Assembly (NCBI GenBank): GCA_951812345.1
Contig: OX638295.1
Location: 1,126,759 to 1,190,758 of the forward strand
From: Rhodothermales bacterium
Lineage (GTDB): Bacteria; Bacteroidota; Rhodothermia; Rhodothermales; VXPQ01
Reading direction: 5' to 3'
Length of the DNA: 64,000 bases
Under the pieces are notes generated by a model that saw nothing but the letters and a program-made list of their open reading frames with translations, searched no databases and was not told where the DNA came from. The translations under genes and the position numbers were made by a program. Below are positions 18,120-26,689 of the stretch, one piece after another; positions within the stretch are counted from its first letter, which is position 1, and each line of letters starts with the position of its first letter.

Positions 18120-18584
18120 ATGAACACACGTTTCATAGCTGTAAATTTGAAAGCGCTTTTTCTTCTTGTTCCCATGCTGGCGGTAGGCTTCACTCCGATT
18201 GCGCCTGCGTGGTCCCAGAACGACCTTGTTCCTACGGACCCTAATGTTCTCAATCAGTTGGTTTCCAGGCAGATCATTGCGTCCCTTCAGTCGCCCCATG
18301 CGCAGGTGCGCAGCCAGACGCTGAAGAACGTGATCGTGTATGCGACGCTCGATTTCGACCAGGTTGATCTGGGCGGGATCACGGCGGTGCTTGCCGAGGT
18401 GGCTGAAGAGGACGCATCGAGGTCGAACCGGCGTCTGGCCGTAGCGGCGCTGCGTTCCATCGATACCTGGCGGGCCAAACGGCATCTGTCGCATCTGGAC
18501 GGCATGGGCGATACGGAGTACCGGTCGCTGGTTGCCAGCGTGCTCTCGGAGTATCACACGATGCAGACGAACGGTTCGTTGTAA
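18120..18584 (+). CDS. Exported HEAT-repeat-like protein of unknown function
   Basis: A 154-aa protein. It has an N-terminal signal-type segment (ALFLLVPMLAVGFTPIAPAWSQ), then about 115 residues of amphipathic helices: QIIASLQSPHAQVRSQTLKN, GITAVLAEVAEEDASRSNRR and LAVAALRSIDTWRAKRHL. The helices resemble degenerate HEAT/armadillo repeats. It is monocistronic, followed by a strong intrinsic terminator at 18642. Function not recognised; a periplasmic binding or scaffolding role is a guess. Confidence 0.7.
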   Translation: MNTRFIAVNLKALFLLVPMLAVGFTPIAPAWSQNDLVPTDPNVLNQLVSRQIIASLQSPHAQVRSQTLKNVIVYATLDFDQVDLGGITAVLAEVAEEDASRSNRRLAVAALRSIDTWRAKRHLSHLDGMGDTEYRSLVASVLSEYHTMQTNGSL

Positions 18585-18641
18585 GGGACCGTCTCCTAAA
18601 CCACGACTTGCCGCAAAGGCGATGTGGCGCCGAGCGCTTCG

Positions 18642-18675
18642 AAGGGGCGGGCCGGATTCCGGTCTGCCCCTTTTT
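18642..18675 (+). terminator. Intrinsic terminator after the HEAT-like gene
   Basis: AAGGGGCGGGCCGGA pairs with TCCGGTCTGCCCCTT (two G-U pairs) and is followed by a T-run (CCCCTTTTTG). The stem is strong and lies 58 bp after the stop at 18584. Confidence 0.8.
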
Positions 18676-18799
18676 GTATGGGTGGCTGGACAGGATCGGC
18701 CCGCAGGTACCTCGATATGGAACGTAGCGGTATATTCCAGGGGCATACGCTGCGTATGCGAGCCGTTTCTACAAGTCGCCCACAAGATGGAAGCCCCCT

Positions 18800-19483
18800 A
18801 TGCCTACCCGTGAATCCATCGCCATGTGCTTCAGCGGGGGCAAGGACAGCGCGATTGCGTTGCATGAGATCCGTTGCGCCGGAACGTATGTTGTCAAGGA
18901 GTTGCTGACGACGGTAACCATTCCCTATGACCGGGTAACCATGCACGGCGTTCGCCGCGCGCTCGTGCGGCAGCAGGCCGATGCCATAGGCATTCCCATT
19001 ACGGAGGTTACCGTGCCGCCCAGTTCCTCCAACGCGGTCTACGAACGCGAAATGGGGCATGCGTTCGTCCGATTGCAGGCCGAGGGCATACGGCGCGTGG
19101 CGTTCGGAGACATTTTTCTTGAAGATCTTCGGGTTTATCGCGAAGAGCAACTGGCAGCCTGCAACCTTGAGTGCTTTTTCCCGATCTGGAAGCGCGACAC
19201 GACAGAACTTGCGCAACGGTTCGTCGAGGACGGATTCAAGGCCGTTGTGGCCTGCGTAAACCCGGCGGTGCTCGATGCGTCTTTCGCCGGGCGCCCATTC
19301 GACGAGGCTTTTCTGGCGGATCTTCCCCCTGAGGTGGACCCATGCGGGGAGAACGGCGAGTTTCACACGTTCGTGTTCGATGGGCCTATTCTTCAATGGC
19401 CGGTACGTATATCTCTCGGGCAGGTCGTCGAACGCGATGGCTTCGTATTCTGCGATCTCGTGCCGGATGGCGGTGCTTTGTGA
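18800..19483 (+). CDS. Dph6-related PP-loop ATP pyrophosphatase (adenine nucleotide alpha hydrolase)
   Basis: A 227-aa cytoplasmic protein with the PP-loop MCFSGGKDSAIAL (about 9-21). The C-terminal signature GENGEFHTFVFDGP is characteristic of the diphthamide synthetase-like/MJ0570 family, and GDIFLEDLRVYREEQLA lies between them. Archaeal and eukaryotic Dph6 amidates diphthine on EF-2; bacterial homologues act on unknown substrates because bacteria lack diphthamide. Length is normal for the family. The gene is followed 112 bp later by an ABC ATPase. Confidence 0.85.
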   Translation: MPTRESIAMCFSGGKDSAIALHEIRCAGTYVVKELLTTVTIPYDRVTMHGVRRALVRQQADAIGIPITEVTVPPSSSNAVYEREMGHAFVRLQAEGIRRVAFGDIFLEDLRVYREEQLAACNLECFFPIWKRDTTELAQRFVEDGFKAVVACVNPAVLDASFAGRPFDEAFLADLPPEVDPCGENGEFHTFVFDGPILQWPVRISLGQVVERDGFVFCDLVPDGGAL

Positions 19484-19595
19484 GTGCATGGCTGGCGAAC
19501 CGGCTCCCTTCCATGACGTAGATTGCATGGTGCTGCGCAGTGTACGCCACCCTGCACAAGGCGCACGCAATCCCTGCAACAATTATCCAAGGAAC

Positions 19596-20243
19596 ATGAC
19601 GCGGTCCCCGGATGCCTTGCCGGTTCTGGACGTACGCGGCGTCGCCCGCCGGTTCGGCAGGCGACTCCTTTTCCGGGACCTTTCATTTTCCTTGTCCGGT
19701 GGGGAGTGTCTTGCCGTGACTGGCGTCAACGGGTCCGGTAAGTCCACGTTGCTTCGCATTCTGGCCGGGGTCATGTCGCCGAGCGAAGGAACCGTTTCGC
19801 TCCGTGTGAACGGGACCGACCTGACGCAGGAAGCGCATCCGTTGCATGCCGGCCTCGTAGCGCCGTACGTGAATGTATACGCAGGGTTTTCTCCCCGGGA
19901 GAATTTGCGGTTCATCGCGCGGGCGCGTCGCCTTGCAAACGAGGAGCAGCGGATCGAGGAGACGCTTGCATCCGTCGGGCTGGCCCGCCGCATGCACGAC
20001 CGGGTCTCCACGTTCTCATCCGGCATGGTGCAGCGCGTCAAACTGGCGGCGGCGCTGCTTTCCGATCCGCCGCTTCTGCTTTTGGACGAGCCGAACGAGC
20101 ATCTCGACGAAGAAGGCCGCCGTATGATATCCGCTGTCATCGAGGCCAGACTGCAAGCTGGCGCGATCATGGTCGTGGCCACCAACGACGAACGGGAAGC
20201 GAAGCGGTACGCCCGCACGCTATGTGTCGAGGAATATCGATAG
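19596..20243 (+). CDS. ABC transporter ATP-binding protein (CcmA-like)
   Basis: A 215-aa ATPase subunit. Walker A is GVNGSGKST (about 43-51), the ABC signature is FSSGMVQRVKLA, Walker B is LLLLDEP, and the switch region is VVATNDE (Asn in place of the usual His). The ATG at 19596 has an AAGGA ribosome-binding site; a longer frame upstream overlaps poor-quality sequence. The short length and composition resemble haem-exporter CcmA, but no ccmB or other permease gene is adjacent, so the partner and substrate are unknown. Confidence 0.85.
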   Translation: MTRSPDALPVLDVRGVARRFGRRLLFRDLSFSLSGGECLAVTGVNGSGKSTLLRILAGVMSPSEGTVSLRVNGTDLTQEAHPLHAGLVAPYVNVYAGFSPRENLRFIARARRLANEEQRIEETLASVGLARRMHDRVSTFSSGMVQRVKLAAALLSDPPLLLLDEPNEHLDEEGRRMISAVIEARLQAGAIMVVATNDEREAKRYARTLCVEEYR

Positions 20244-20269
20244 GATACGCTGGTCTTCAGGGAGGCAAC

Positions 20270-20292
20270 GCCCGAACCTGCGGGGCTTTTTT
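20270..20292 (+). terminator. Probable intrinsic terminator after the ABC ATPase
   Basis: GCCCG and CGGGGC flank a short loop and are followed by six T residues, 27 bp after the ATPase stop. The stem is short (4-5 bp), so strength is uncertain. Confidence 0.5.
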
Positions 20293-20310
20293 CGCTGCGC
20301 ACAGGTGTTT

Positions 20311-20649
20311 CTATCCAGCGAGGAAGGCGGCAAGCAAAACGAGGGTAAGACCTGCATGCGCCCCGACAATCCACTTGATGGCGGCGAACTGGGCGTTCAT
20401 ACTCTCTTTCAGCGCGTCGATGTCCTGCTTCATCGCGCCGATGTCCTGCTTCGACGCGGTCTTGATGGCGGCGAACTGGGCGTTCATACTTTCTTTCAGC
20501 GCGTCGATGTCTTGCTTCAGCGCGCCGATGTCCTGTTTTGACGCGGTTTCGCTATGTCGCTCCCCGATCGCCTGCGCGATGGCTTTCGCCTGTTTCTGTT
20601 CGACGCCTGCGGCGGTAAGGTTTTCGGCCATGGAAAGGGTGTCGATCAT
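20311..20649 (-). CDS. Small coiled-coil membrane protein (DUF1640-like) with an internal duplication
   Basis: A 112-aa protein. An Ala/Gln-rich N-terminal helix (residues 10-35) is followed by two near-identical 29-residue units (TASKQDIGALKQDIDALKES and MNAQFAAIK), then a C-terminal transmembrane helix (GLTLVLLAAFLAG). The heptad-like pattern predicts a coiled coil anchored at the C-terminus. The arrangement resembles small DUF1640/CCDC90-type proteins. The duplication is exactly 87 bp in the DNA (20374-20460 and 20461-20547). Function unknown. Confidence 0.75.
   Translation of the reverse strand: MIDTLSMAENLTAAGVEQKQAKAIAQAIGERHSETASKQDIGALKQDIDALKESMNAQFAAIKTASKQDIGAMKQDIDALKESMNAQFAAIKWIVGAHAGLTLVLLAAFLAG
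20374..20547. repeat. 87-bp tandem duplication inside the coiled-coil gene
   Basis: Two in-frame 87-bp units, each beginning CTTGATGGCGGCGAACTGGG on the plus strand, differ at only a few positions. Each encodes one 29-residue coiled-coil unit. Confidence 0.85.
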
Positions 20650-20679
20650 GGCTTGTGCGAATGATTTATAAAGAATAAT

Positions 20680-20695
20680 ATACCGTTTGCGGTAT
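20680..20695. promoter_or_regulatory. Perfect short palindrome upstream of the coiled-coil gene
   Basis: ATACCG TTTG CGGTAT lies 31 bp upstream of the minus-strand start at 20649, next to an AT-rich stretch (TATATTATTC on the coding strand) that could be a promoter. Candidate operator; no regulator assigned. Confidence 0.35.
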
Positions 20696-20729
20696 TCTGT
20701 TTCATGCTTGTCCGTAAGCCCGGGGTCCT

Positions 20730-21467
20730 TTACATCCGCGTGACGCCCAGCGTGGCGATATCCACGGCGTCTGCGCCTGCCTTAAGAAGCGCGCTTGCGG
20801 CCATGCCCAGTGTGGCTCCTGTGGTAAGGATATCGTCCACGAGCAGGATACGTAGTCCGGCAACCCGTTCCGGAATCGGCACGGTAAAAGCGCCGTCGAG
20901 ATTGTCCAGCCGTTCTTTCCGGGAAAGCGCCGTTTGCGAGCGGGTGCTTTTGCTCCGGACGATGACACCCTGTGCGACAGGTTTTCCGAGGGCGGGAGCA
21001 ATGCCCCGGACGAGAAACTCGCTTTGATTGTACCCCCGTTCGCACAATCGCATACGGTGCAGGGGAATGGGCACAAGCAGATCCGGCGCGGGCCGGTACA
21101 CGAGACTTTGAACAAAAGCATGTCCAAGGATACGTCCCAGCCATATGCCGTAGTGCGGCCGATTTCCGTATTTCAGCGCCTGGTGGATGTGTTGCAGGAA
21201 TCCTCCCTTGTCGAACATCCACAAGGCGAATGCGCCGTCGATGGCGGTACGCATGTCGGGCAGACGGTCGATGCGCTCCCGGACATCGTCTGCATCGGCG
21301 CGGTCGGCATTGCGCAGGCAACAGAAGCAAAGAAGCATGGAGGCGCCCGGGACGGCTCCGCCGCAGTGCAGGCACGCCGGCGGAAAAGCCATATCCATCA
21401 GACCCTGTCCCAGGGCCCGTGCAGCTTTTACCGGCGTTTTCCACAGGTTCCGTACGGGCATAGGCAT
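20730..21467 (-). CDS. ComF-family phosphoribosyltransferase
   Basis: About 245 aa. N-terminal zinc-binding cysteines (CLHCGG ... CFCC) are followed by a phosphoribosyltransferase domain with the PRPP motif ILLVDDILTTGATL and the family's CERGYNQSEFLVRGIAPAL segment. ComF proteins are associated with DNA uptake in naturally competent bacteria, although many homologues are of uncertain role. Start choice is uncertain: ATGs at 21467 and 21485 and a further in-frame one at about 21510 are possible, none with a clear ribosome-binding site. I chose 21467 because similarity begins just after it. It is divergent from the 91-aa gene at 21604. Confidence 0.88.
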   Translation of the reverse strand: MPMPVRNLWKTPVKAARALGQGLMDMAFPPACLHCGGAVPGASMLLCFCCLRNADRADADDVRERIDRLPDMRTAIDGAFALWMFDKGGFLQHIHQALKYGNRPHYGIWLGRILGHAFVQSLVYRPAPDLLVPIPLHRMRLCERGYNQSEFLVRGIAPALGKPVAQGVIVRSKSTRSQTALSRKERLDNLDGAFTVPIPERVAGLRILLVDDILTTGATLGMAASALLKAGADAVDIATLGVTRM

Positions 21468-21603
21468 GTTGCGGACTCGAAACATCGTTTTTGCGGCGGT
21501 GCAAAACATGCAGCGATTTTCATATATTAGACACCCAAGATCGATTTGCATAACCCCCAGCGGCGCCCCCGGCGCGCGGTTTTTTCGACCGAAGCCGAGG
21601 ACC

Positions 21604-21879
21604 ATGCCGCAAGCAATACAGAATCCGATGGCGGTTCCCATGCGGCGCGGAATGATTATCAAGAACGCCAACACTCGTCCCGTCGAGATAGACATGGCTT
21701 CTCGCCGAATCACTGTGCCTCCCGGCGAAGCAAGGATGATTACTGCGGAAGAAGTGCGCGATCCCGCCCTCCGACAGAACTTGCAGGTGCGCGCCATCTC
21801 GATCGTGCGTCCGGTTACGACGGAGGAAGAGGAAGCTTTTCGGAAGGAGCTTGAAGAAACCGGGAGCGGTCAGGAATGA
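21604..21879 (+). CDS. Conserved-looking 91-aa protein of unknown function
   Basis: A small soluble protein beginning MPQAIQNPMAVPMRRGMIIK. It has alternating strand-like segments (MIIKNANTRPVEIDMASRRI, VPPGEARMITAEEV) and a charged C-terminal helix (TEEEEAFRKELEE). Its TGA overlaps the ATG of the mannosyltransferase gene by four bases (ATGA), so the pair is translationally coupled. No family recognised. The coupling suggests a partner or accessory to the glycosyltransferase. Confidence 0.65.
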   Translation: MPQAIQNPMAVPMRRGMIIKNANTRPVEIDMASRRITVPPGEARMITAEEVRDPALRQNLQVRAISIVRPVTTEEEEAFRKELEETGSGQE

Positions 21880-23033
21880 AGGTTCTTGCGCTGGAGCCAT
21901 GGTACGGAGGCTCCCACCGGAATTTCTTCGACGGGCTGGTGAAGCATAGCCGCCACGAGTTCCGCACGGTCACGCTGACGGCCCGTTTCTGGAAGTGGCG
22001 CATGCACGGCGGCGCCGTCACACTGGCGCGCAAGGCGCTCAAGGCATTCAAAGACGGTTTCGAGCCGGATGTGGTGTTCGCCACCGGCATGGTCAATATC
22101 CCCGCCTTTCTGGCGCTTGTCCGACCGCATCTCGGGGACGTGCCGGTGGTGCTGTATTTCCATGAAAACCAGTTGACCTATCCGTTGCCGCCGGATGTCG
22201 AGCGCGATCATACCTACGGGTATATCAACTACCTGTCCTCGCTTGCCGCCGACCGGATCGTGTTCAACTCCCAATTCCATTTCGATGAGTTCATGGATGC
22301 GCTGCCAACCCTGTTGCGCGCTTTTCCGGATTATACCCACCTGAACACGGTGAATATGCTTCGAAAGAAGTCCACCGTATTGCATGTAGGCATGGATCTG
22401 GAAGCGCACGACCGGTACCGTGCAGACTATCCGCCTCCCGATTGGGGCCCTTCGATGCGGTCCCCCATTGTGCTATGGAACCAGCGCTGGGAATACGACA
22501 AGAACCCGGAAGCCTTTTTCCGGGTCATGAACCGGCTCGACGATCGCGGCTACCGCTTCCGTCTTATCCTTGCCGGGGAGCATTTCGAGGAGCAGCCGTA
22601 CGAATTCGAAAAGGCGTTCGAGCGGTATGCGGACCGCATCCTGCACTACGGTTATGCGGAGGATTTCAAGGAATACAGCCGCTTGCTGCACCGGGCCCAC
22701 CTTGTGGTCTCCACATCGATCCACGAATTTTTCGGGATAGCCGTTATGGAGGCCATTTACTGCGGATGTCATCCGCTGTTGCCGAATCGCCTCAGCTATC
22801 CCGAACTGATTCCCGATGCGCTCCATCGTCCGCTGCTGCACGCCCCTGTGCTGTACGAAGACGAGCAAGGCCTTTTCGAAGCCATGTCCCGGATCATGGA
22901 GGGGGAGGACCGGCCGTTGCCGGTGTCCACGCTTCAGGCGGTTCCGCAGGCGCTCGACTGGCGGAAGCATGTTGCGCAGTACGATGCGCTGCTGGAAGAA
23001 GTCGCTTCGTCGCCGCGGGAAGTGCGTTTGTAG
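21876..23033 (+). CDS. tRNA-queuosine alpha-mannosyltransferase homologue (DUF3524/GTDC1 family)
   Basis: A 385-aa GT4-like glycosyltransferase. The N-terminal half matches the DUF3524/QTMAN domain: LALEPWYGGSHRNFFDGL (about 4-21), HSRHEFRTVTLTARFWKWRM, ATGMVNIPAFLAL and FHENQLTYPLPP. The C-terminal half has WNQRWEYDKNPEAFF and the donor-site STSIHEFFGIAVMEAI. The eukaryotic homologue (GTDC1/QTMAN) mannosylates queuosine in tRNA-Asp; bacterial members are inferred to act similarly. No queuosine biosynthesis gene is in the window. Confidence 0.85.
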   Translation: MKVLALEPWYGGSHRNFFDGLVKHSRHEFRTVTLTARFWKWRMHGGAVTLARKALKAFKDGFEPDVVFATGMVNIPAFLALVRPHLGDVPVVLYFHENQLTYPLPPDVERDHTYGYINYLSSLAADRIVFNSQFHFDEFMDALPTLLRAFPDYTHLNTVNMLRKKSTVLHVGMDLEAHDRYRADYPPPDWGPSMRSPIVLWNQRWEYDKNPEAFFRVMNRLDDRGYRFRLILAGEHFEEQPYEFEKAFERYADRILHYGYAEDFKEYSRLLHRAHLVVSTSIHEFFGIAVMEAIYCGCHPLLPNRLSYPELIPDALHRPLLHAPVLYEDEQGLFEAMSRIMEGEDRPLPVSTLQAVPQALDWRKHVAQYDALLEEVASSPREVRL

Positions 23034-23080
23034 ATTCGCCTGCGGCGCCTATCGGGATCGGCCGCCCCTGCGCCCCGCCG

Positions 23081-24325
23081 TCACGCCATGTTTTCGACCA
23101 TGGCGGCGCCGAATTCGCTGGTTTTGAGCAGCGTGGCTCCGTCCATCTGGCGCTCGAAGTCGTAGGTGACCCGTTTCTGCGCGATCGTTTTTTCCAGCGA
23201 AGACACGATCAGGTCCGCCGCCTCGTCCCATCCCATGTACCGGAACATCATTTCCCCGGACAGAATAACCGAGCCGGGGTTCACCTTGTCCTGTCCCGCG
23301 TATTTGGGCGCGGTGCCGTGGGTGGCTTCGAAGACGGCATGGCCGGTATCGTAATTGATGTTGGCGCCGGGTGCGATGCCGATGCCTCCGACCTCGGCGG
23401 CAAGCGCGTCGGAGATATAATCGCCGTTCAGGTTCATGGTCGCGATGACCCCGTATTCGTCCGGGCGCGTCAGAATCTGCTGCAGAAAGGCGTCGGCGAT
23501 GACATCCTTGACGAGCGTGCCGTCGGGAAGTTTGGACCAGGGACCTCCCCCGAATTCCTCGGCGCCGAATTCCTGCCGGGCAAGGTCGTATCCCCAGTCC
23601 CGGAATCCGCCCTCGGTGAACTTCATGATGTTTCCCTTGTGGACGAGCGTGACGCTTTTGTAGCCGCGCTTCCGGGCGTAGCCGATGGCCGCGCGCACAA
23701 GCCGTTCCGTGCCTTCTTTGGAAACGGGTTTGATCCCGATGCCGCTCGTTTCCGGGAAACGGATGCTTTCGACACCCATTTCGTCTCGCAGAAATCCAAT
23801 AAGTTTTTCCGCTTCCGGCGTCCCCATTTCGTATTCGATGCCCGCGTAGATGTCCTCCGAATTTTCCCGGAAAATCACCATGTTCACCTTTTCCGGGTGC
23901 TTTACCGGGGAAGGAACGCCTGCAAAATGGCGAACGGGGCGTACGCAGGCGTACAGGTCCAGAATCTGCCGTAGCGCGACGTTGAGCGAGCGAATGCCTC
24001 CGCCGACGGGCGTGGTCAGGGGCCCCTTGATGGCGACGAGGTACTGGCGAATGGCTTCAAGAGTATCTTCCGGGAGCCACTCGTCGAATCTGTTCTTTGC
24101 CTTTTCCCCTGCGAACACCTCGAACCACACGATTTTTCGCGTATCCCCGTAGGCATGCCGGACGGCATGATCGAAGACATGCTGCGCGGCGGCCCATATA
24201 TCCGGTCCTATCCCGTCGCCTTCGATGAATGGAATGACGGGTCGGGCCGGCACGTTCAGGCGGCCTTGTTCCATCGTAATCGACTCGCCTTCGGCAGGCG
24301 GGGTCAGGTTTTTGTATGCGGGCAT
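23081..24325 (-). CDS. icd: NADP-dependent isocitrate dehydrogenase
   Basis: A 414-aa TCA-cycle enzyme converting isocitrate to 2-oxoglutarate. It has the bacterial IDH features [36 protein letters not shown] (substrate-binding Ser), [13 protein letters not shown] and [30 protein letters not shown] and the cofactor region [19 protein letters not shown] also match. Length and order match the E. coli-type NADP enzyme. It is transcribed convergently with the mannosyltransferase gene, 47 bp apart. Confidence 0.95.
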   Translation of the reverse strand: MPAYKNLTPPAEGESITMEQGRLNVPARPVIPFIEGDGIGPDIWAAAQHVFDHAVRHAYGDTRKIVWFEVFAGEKAKNRFDEWLPEDTLEAIRQYLVAIKGPLTTPVGGGIRSLNVALRQILDLYACVRPVRHFAGVPSPVKHPEKVNMVIFRENSEDIYAGIEYEMGTPEAEKLIGFLRDEMGVESIRFPETSGIGIKPVSKEGTERLVRAAIGYARKRGYKSVTLVHKGNIMKFTEGGFRDWGYDLARQEFGAEEFGGGPWSKLPDGTLVKDVIADAFLQQILTRPDEYGVIATMNLNGDYISDALAAEVGGIGIAPGANINYDTGHAVFEATHGTAPKYAGQDKVNPGSVILSGEMMFRYMGWDEAADLIVSSLEKTIAQKRVTYDFERQMDGATLLKTSEFGAAMVENMA

Positions 24326-24426
24326 GTTGTCTGTGCGTTGAAAGGCGCGTAGTAGGATTCGCTGCGCTTGTTAACGCGCAACGGGCAAGGAGGGATGCGC
24401 GCTTTACATGGAGAGCGTGTAAAATT

Positions 24427-24476
24427 GTATCCTTTAAAAAAACGCTGATCGAAGTGGACTTAATCGGAATATGCCT
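24427..24476. repeat. Degenerate short copy of the dispersed repeat
   Basis: GTATCCTTTAAA, ACGCTGATCGAAGTGGAC and TTAATCGGAATATGCC resemble both ends of the repeat with mismatches, joined without the body. It lies between the isocitrate dehydrogenase start and the glycosyltransferase stop. Confidence 0.5.
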
Positions 24477-24478
24477 TG

Positions 24479-25237
24479 TTACAAGCGCCCGAACAGTTGC
24501 CGCAGGCGGAGTTCCCAGACCTTGAAGGCCGCTTCGCGTACGATCGCCCGGTTCATCTTGGATTGCCCTTCGGTGCGTTCGGTGAAGATGATCGGGATTT
24601 CGAGCAGGATGAATCCCTGGCGCCAGGCGCGGTATTTCATTTCCAGCAGGAAGGAGTAGCCGTTGGAAGTGACCCGGTCGAAGTCGATGGCTTCGAGCAC
24701 GCGGCGATGATAGCACATGAACCCGGCCGTTACGTCCCGGATCGGTATGCGGGTCACGCAACGGGTATAGATTCCGGCGGAATAGGAGAGAATGAGACGG
24801 GTAAGCGGCCAGTTCACGACGCGAACCCCCTCTGCGTAGCGCGACCCGATCGCCAGATCGGCCTTGCCTTCGAGCACGGGGGCGATTAGCCGGGACAGGT
24901 CGGCAGGGTTATGCGACAGGTCTGCGTCCATGCTGCAGATGAACGTATAGTTCCGGTCGAGCGCCCAGTCGAAGCCGCGCAGGTAGGCGGTGCCGAGTCC
25001 CATTTTCCCTTCCCGTTCGATCAGCGATATGCGCCCCGGGTGCTGTTCCATGCGCGTCCGTACGCAGTCCGCCGTACCGTCGGGGGAGCCATCGTCGACC
25101 ACGAGCACATGCACTTGCTCGGGCAACGTCATGATTTCGTCGAGGACGACGGGGACGTTTTCCGCTTCGTTGTAGGTGGGAATGATAACTATGGAGCGGT
25201 TCGGTCCCGAAGCATTCTGTTTGGGAAGAGGTTCCAC
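24479..25237 (-). CDS. Polyprenol-phosphate mannose synthase-like GT2 glycosyltransferase
   Basis: A 252-aa family-2 glycosyltransferase. VIIPTYNEAENVP, VVDDGSPDGTAD, GLGTAYLRGFDWAL and MDADLSHNPADL (DXD) match the DPM1/polyprenol monophosphomannose synthase group. YHRRVLEAIDFDRV and a basic C-terminus (REAAFKVWELRLRQ) also match. No long C-terminal membrane region is present, as in the soluble DPM1 type. It likely transfers mannose or another hexose from a nucleotide sugar to a lipid carrier for envelope glycans or protein glycosylation. Confidence 0.88.
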   Translation of the reverse strand: MEPLPKQNASGPNRSIVIIPTYNEAENVPVVLDEIMTLPEQVHVLVVDDGSPDGTADCVRTRMEQHPGRISLIEREGKMGLGTAYLRGFDWALDRNYTFICSMDADLSHNPADLSRLIAPVLEGKADLAIGSRYAEGVRVVNWPLTRLILSYSAGIYTRCVTRIPIRDVTAGFMCYHRRVLEAIDFDRVTSNGYSFLLEMKYRAWRQGFILLEIPIIFTERTEGQSKMNRAIVREAAFKVWELRLRQLFGRL

Positions 25238-25473
25238 GGGGAGCGAAAATCGGAGGAACAGCGTGTCGAATATTTCGATTTTTATTATCTTGGCAAGCTG
25301 CGCATGCTCAAGTCAGGCATCTGACACAAGAGCGGGGCGGCGGTTCCGTGCCGGGGTTGGCGCCGACTTGCAGAATCCGCTCCCGGGATGGTAACGGACA
25401 GTTAATTTTACGGAAAGATGAAACCCGCCGGATTCCATTCCGATACAAATGGGTTGAAGGCCCCGTGCGTTGT

Positions 25474-25504
25474 TTGTTGTAAATAACCCATGCTATGATA
25501 AGCC
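25474..25504 (+). promoter_or_regulatory. Possible sigma-70-like, leaderless promoter of the PDH genes
   Basis: TATGAT at 25494-25499 stands 5 nt before the ATG at 25505 and lies 18 nt downstream of TTGTTT. The spacing would start the transcript at or next to the ATG, giving a leaderless mRNA. There is no ribosome-binding site for this gene. Pattern-based and weak. Confidence 0.3.
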
Positions 25505-26680
25505 ATGGCCGGTGAGACCCGGAAAAAAGCGAGGAAACCTGCGAAACCCGCCACAGACGGCGAGGCGGAAGGAAATGGGGTTTCGGCTGCCAGCCGGAAC
25601 GGCCATTCCGGAGCGGCCGCAGAAGACGGGGCCGCCTCCGGCGCCGACGAGTCCTTCATTTATTATGCGCCCGGCGCATATACCCACGAGGAACTCGGGT
25701 TTTCCGGCGATCAGGTGCGCGCCATGTACCGCAACATGCTGTTGCAGCGCCGGTTCGAGGAGCGCGCCGCACAGATGTACGGAAAACAAAAGATCGGCGG
25801 ATTTCTGCATCTCTATATCGGGCAGGAAGCCGTATCTACCGGGTCGGCATACGCCATGGAGATCGGCAAGGACTCGGTAATCACCGCCTATCGCGATCAC
25901 GGACTCGGCCTGGCGCTCGGCATGACGCCGAACGAATGCATGGCGGAGCTTTTCGGTAAGGTCGGCGGCTCTTCAAGAGGCAAGGGCGGGTCGATGCATT
26001 ACTTCAAGAAGGAACTCAACTTCTATGGAGGACACGGCATTGTTGGAGGCCACATCGCTGTCGGAGCGGGCATTGCCTTTGCGCATAAGTACAAGGGGGA
26101 CGGCGGGGTGTGCCTGACCTACTTCGGCGACGGGGCCGTGGGGCAGGGGTCCTTTCATGAGACCATGAATCTGGCCGCCCTGTACGAAACACCCTGCGTT
26201 TTTGTGATCGAGAATAACGAATACGCTATGGGCACGGCTACCGACCGGGCTTTCGCGCAGACGGATTTTTACCGGTATGCGCATAGTTACGGCATGGCCT
26301 CCTCGCTGGCCAGCGGCATGGATATTTTCAGTGTCTACAAGGCCATGTCGGATCATATCGCCCTGGCCCGGAACAACCGTCCGTCGATTCTGGAAGTGCG
26401 TACCTATCGGTATCGCGGTCATTCCATGAGCGATCCGGCGAATTACCGGACCAAAGAGGAACTGGACGCGATGAAAGAAGAAGACCCGATCATCCGCCTC
26501 AAGGGCTATATGCTGGAGCGCGAACTGGCCTCGAACGAGGAACTGGACGCCGTGGACGACGAAGTCAAGCAGGAAGTGATGGACTCAGTTACCTTCAGCG
26601 AAGAGAGCGATGCGCCTCCCATCCGGGAGATCTACGAACATGTGTATTCGCAGACCGACTATCCGTTTTTAACCGATTGA
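25505..26680 (+). CDS. pdhA: Pyruvate dehydrogenase E1 component, alpha subunit
   Basis: A 391-aa thiamine-diphosphate enzyme subunit. Residues 1-50 are a Lys/Ala/Gly-rich low-complexity extension. The catalytic body begins at MYRNMLLQRRFEERAAQMYG and contains the TPP/Mg motif GDGAVGQGSFHETMNLAALY and a phosphorylation-loop-like RYRGHSMSDPANYR. With E1 beta it decarboxylates pyruvate and reductively acetylates the lipoyl group of E2. The E1 beta gene follows by 9 bp and E2 lies 138 bp further on, so this is a PDH operon lacking an adjacent E3 gene. Confidence 0.95.
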   Translation: MAGETRKKARKPAKPATDGEAEGNGVSAASRNGHSGAAAEDGAASGADESFIYYAPGAYTHEELGFSGDQVRAMYRNMLLQRRFEERAAQMYGKQKIGGFLHLYIGQEAVSTGSAYAMEIGKDSVITAYRDHGLGLALGMTPNECMAELFGKVGGSSRGKGGSMHYFKKELNFYGGHGIVGGHIAVGAGIAFAHKYKGDGGVCLTYFGDGAVGQGSFHETMNLAALYETPCVFVIENNEYAMGTATDRAFAQTDFYRYAHSYGMASSLASGMDIFSVYKAMSDHIALARNNRPSILEVRTYRYRGHSMSDPANYRTKEELDAMKEEDPIIRLKGYMLERELASNEELDAVDDEVKQEVMDSVTFSEESDAPPIREIYEHVYSQTDYPFLTD

Positions 26681-26689
26681 TTCTCAGAT

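Noticed and set aside
18800-20243. Possible ccm cytochrome-maturation operon around the CcmA-like ATPase
   Set aside because: No ccmB, ccmC or other Ccm gene flanks it; the assignment is limited to an ABC ATPase.
20242-20255. AGGATACGCTGGTC as another copy of the dispersed repeat end
   Set aside because: Only about 10 of 14 bases match and no flank resembles the repeat; could be chance.
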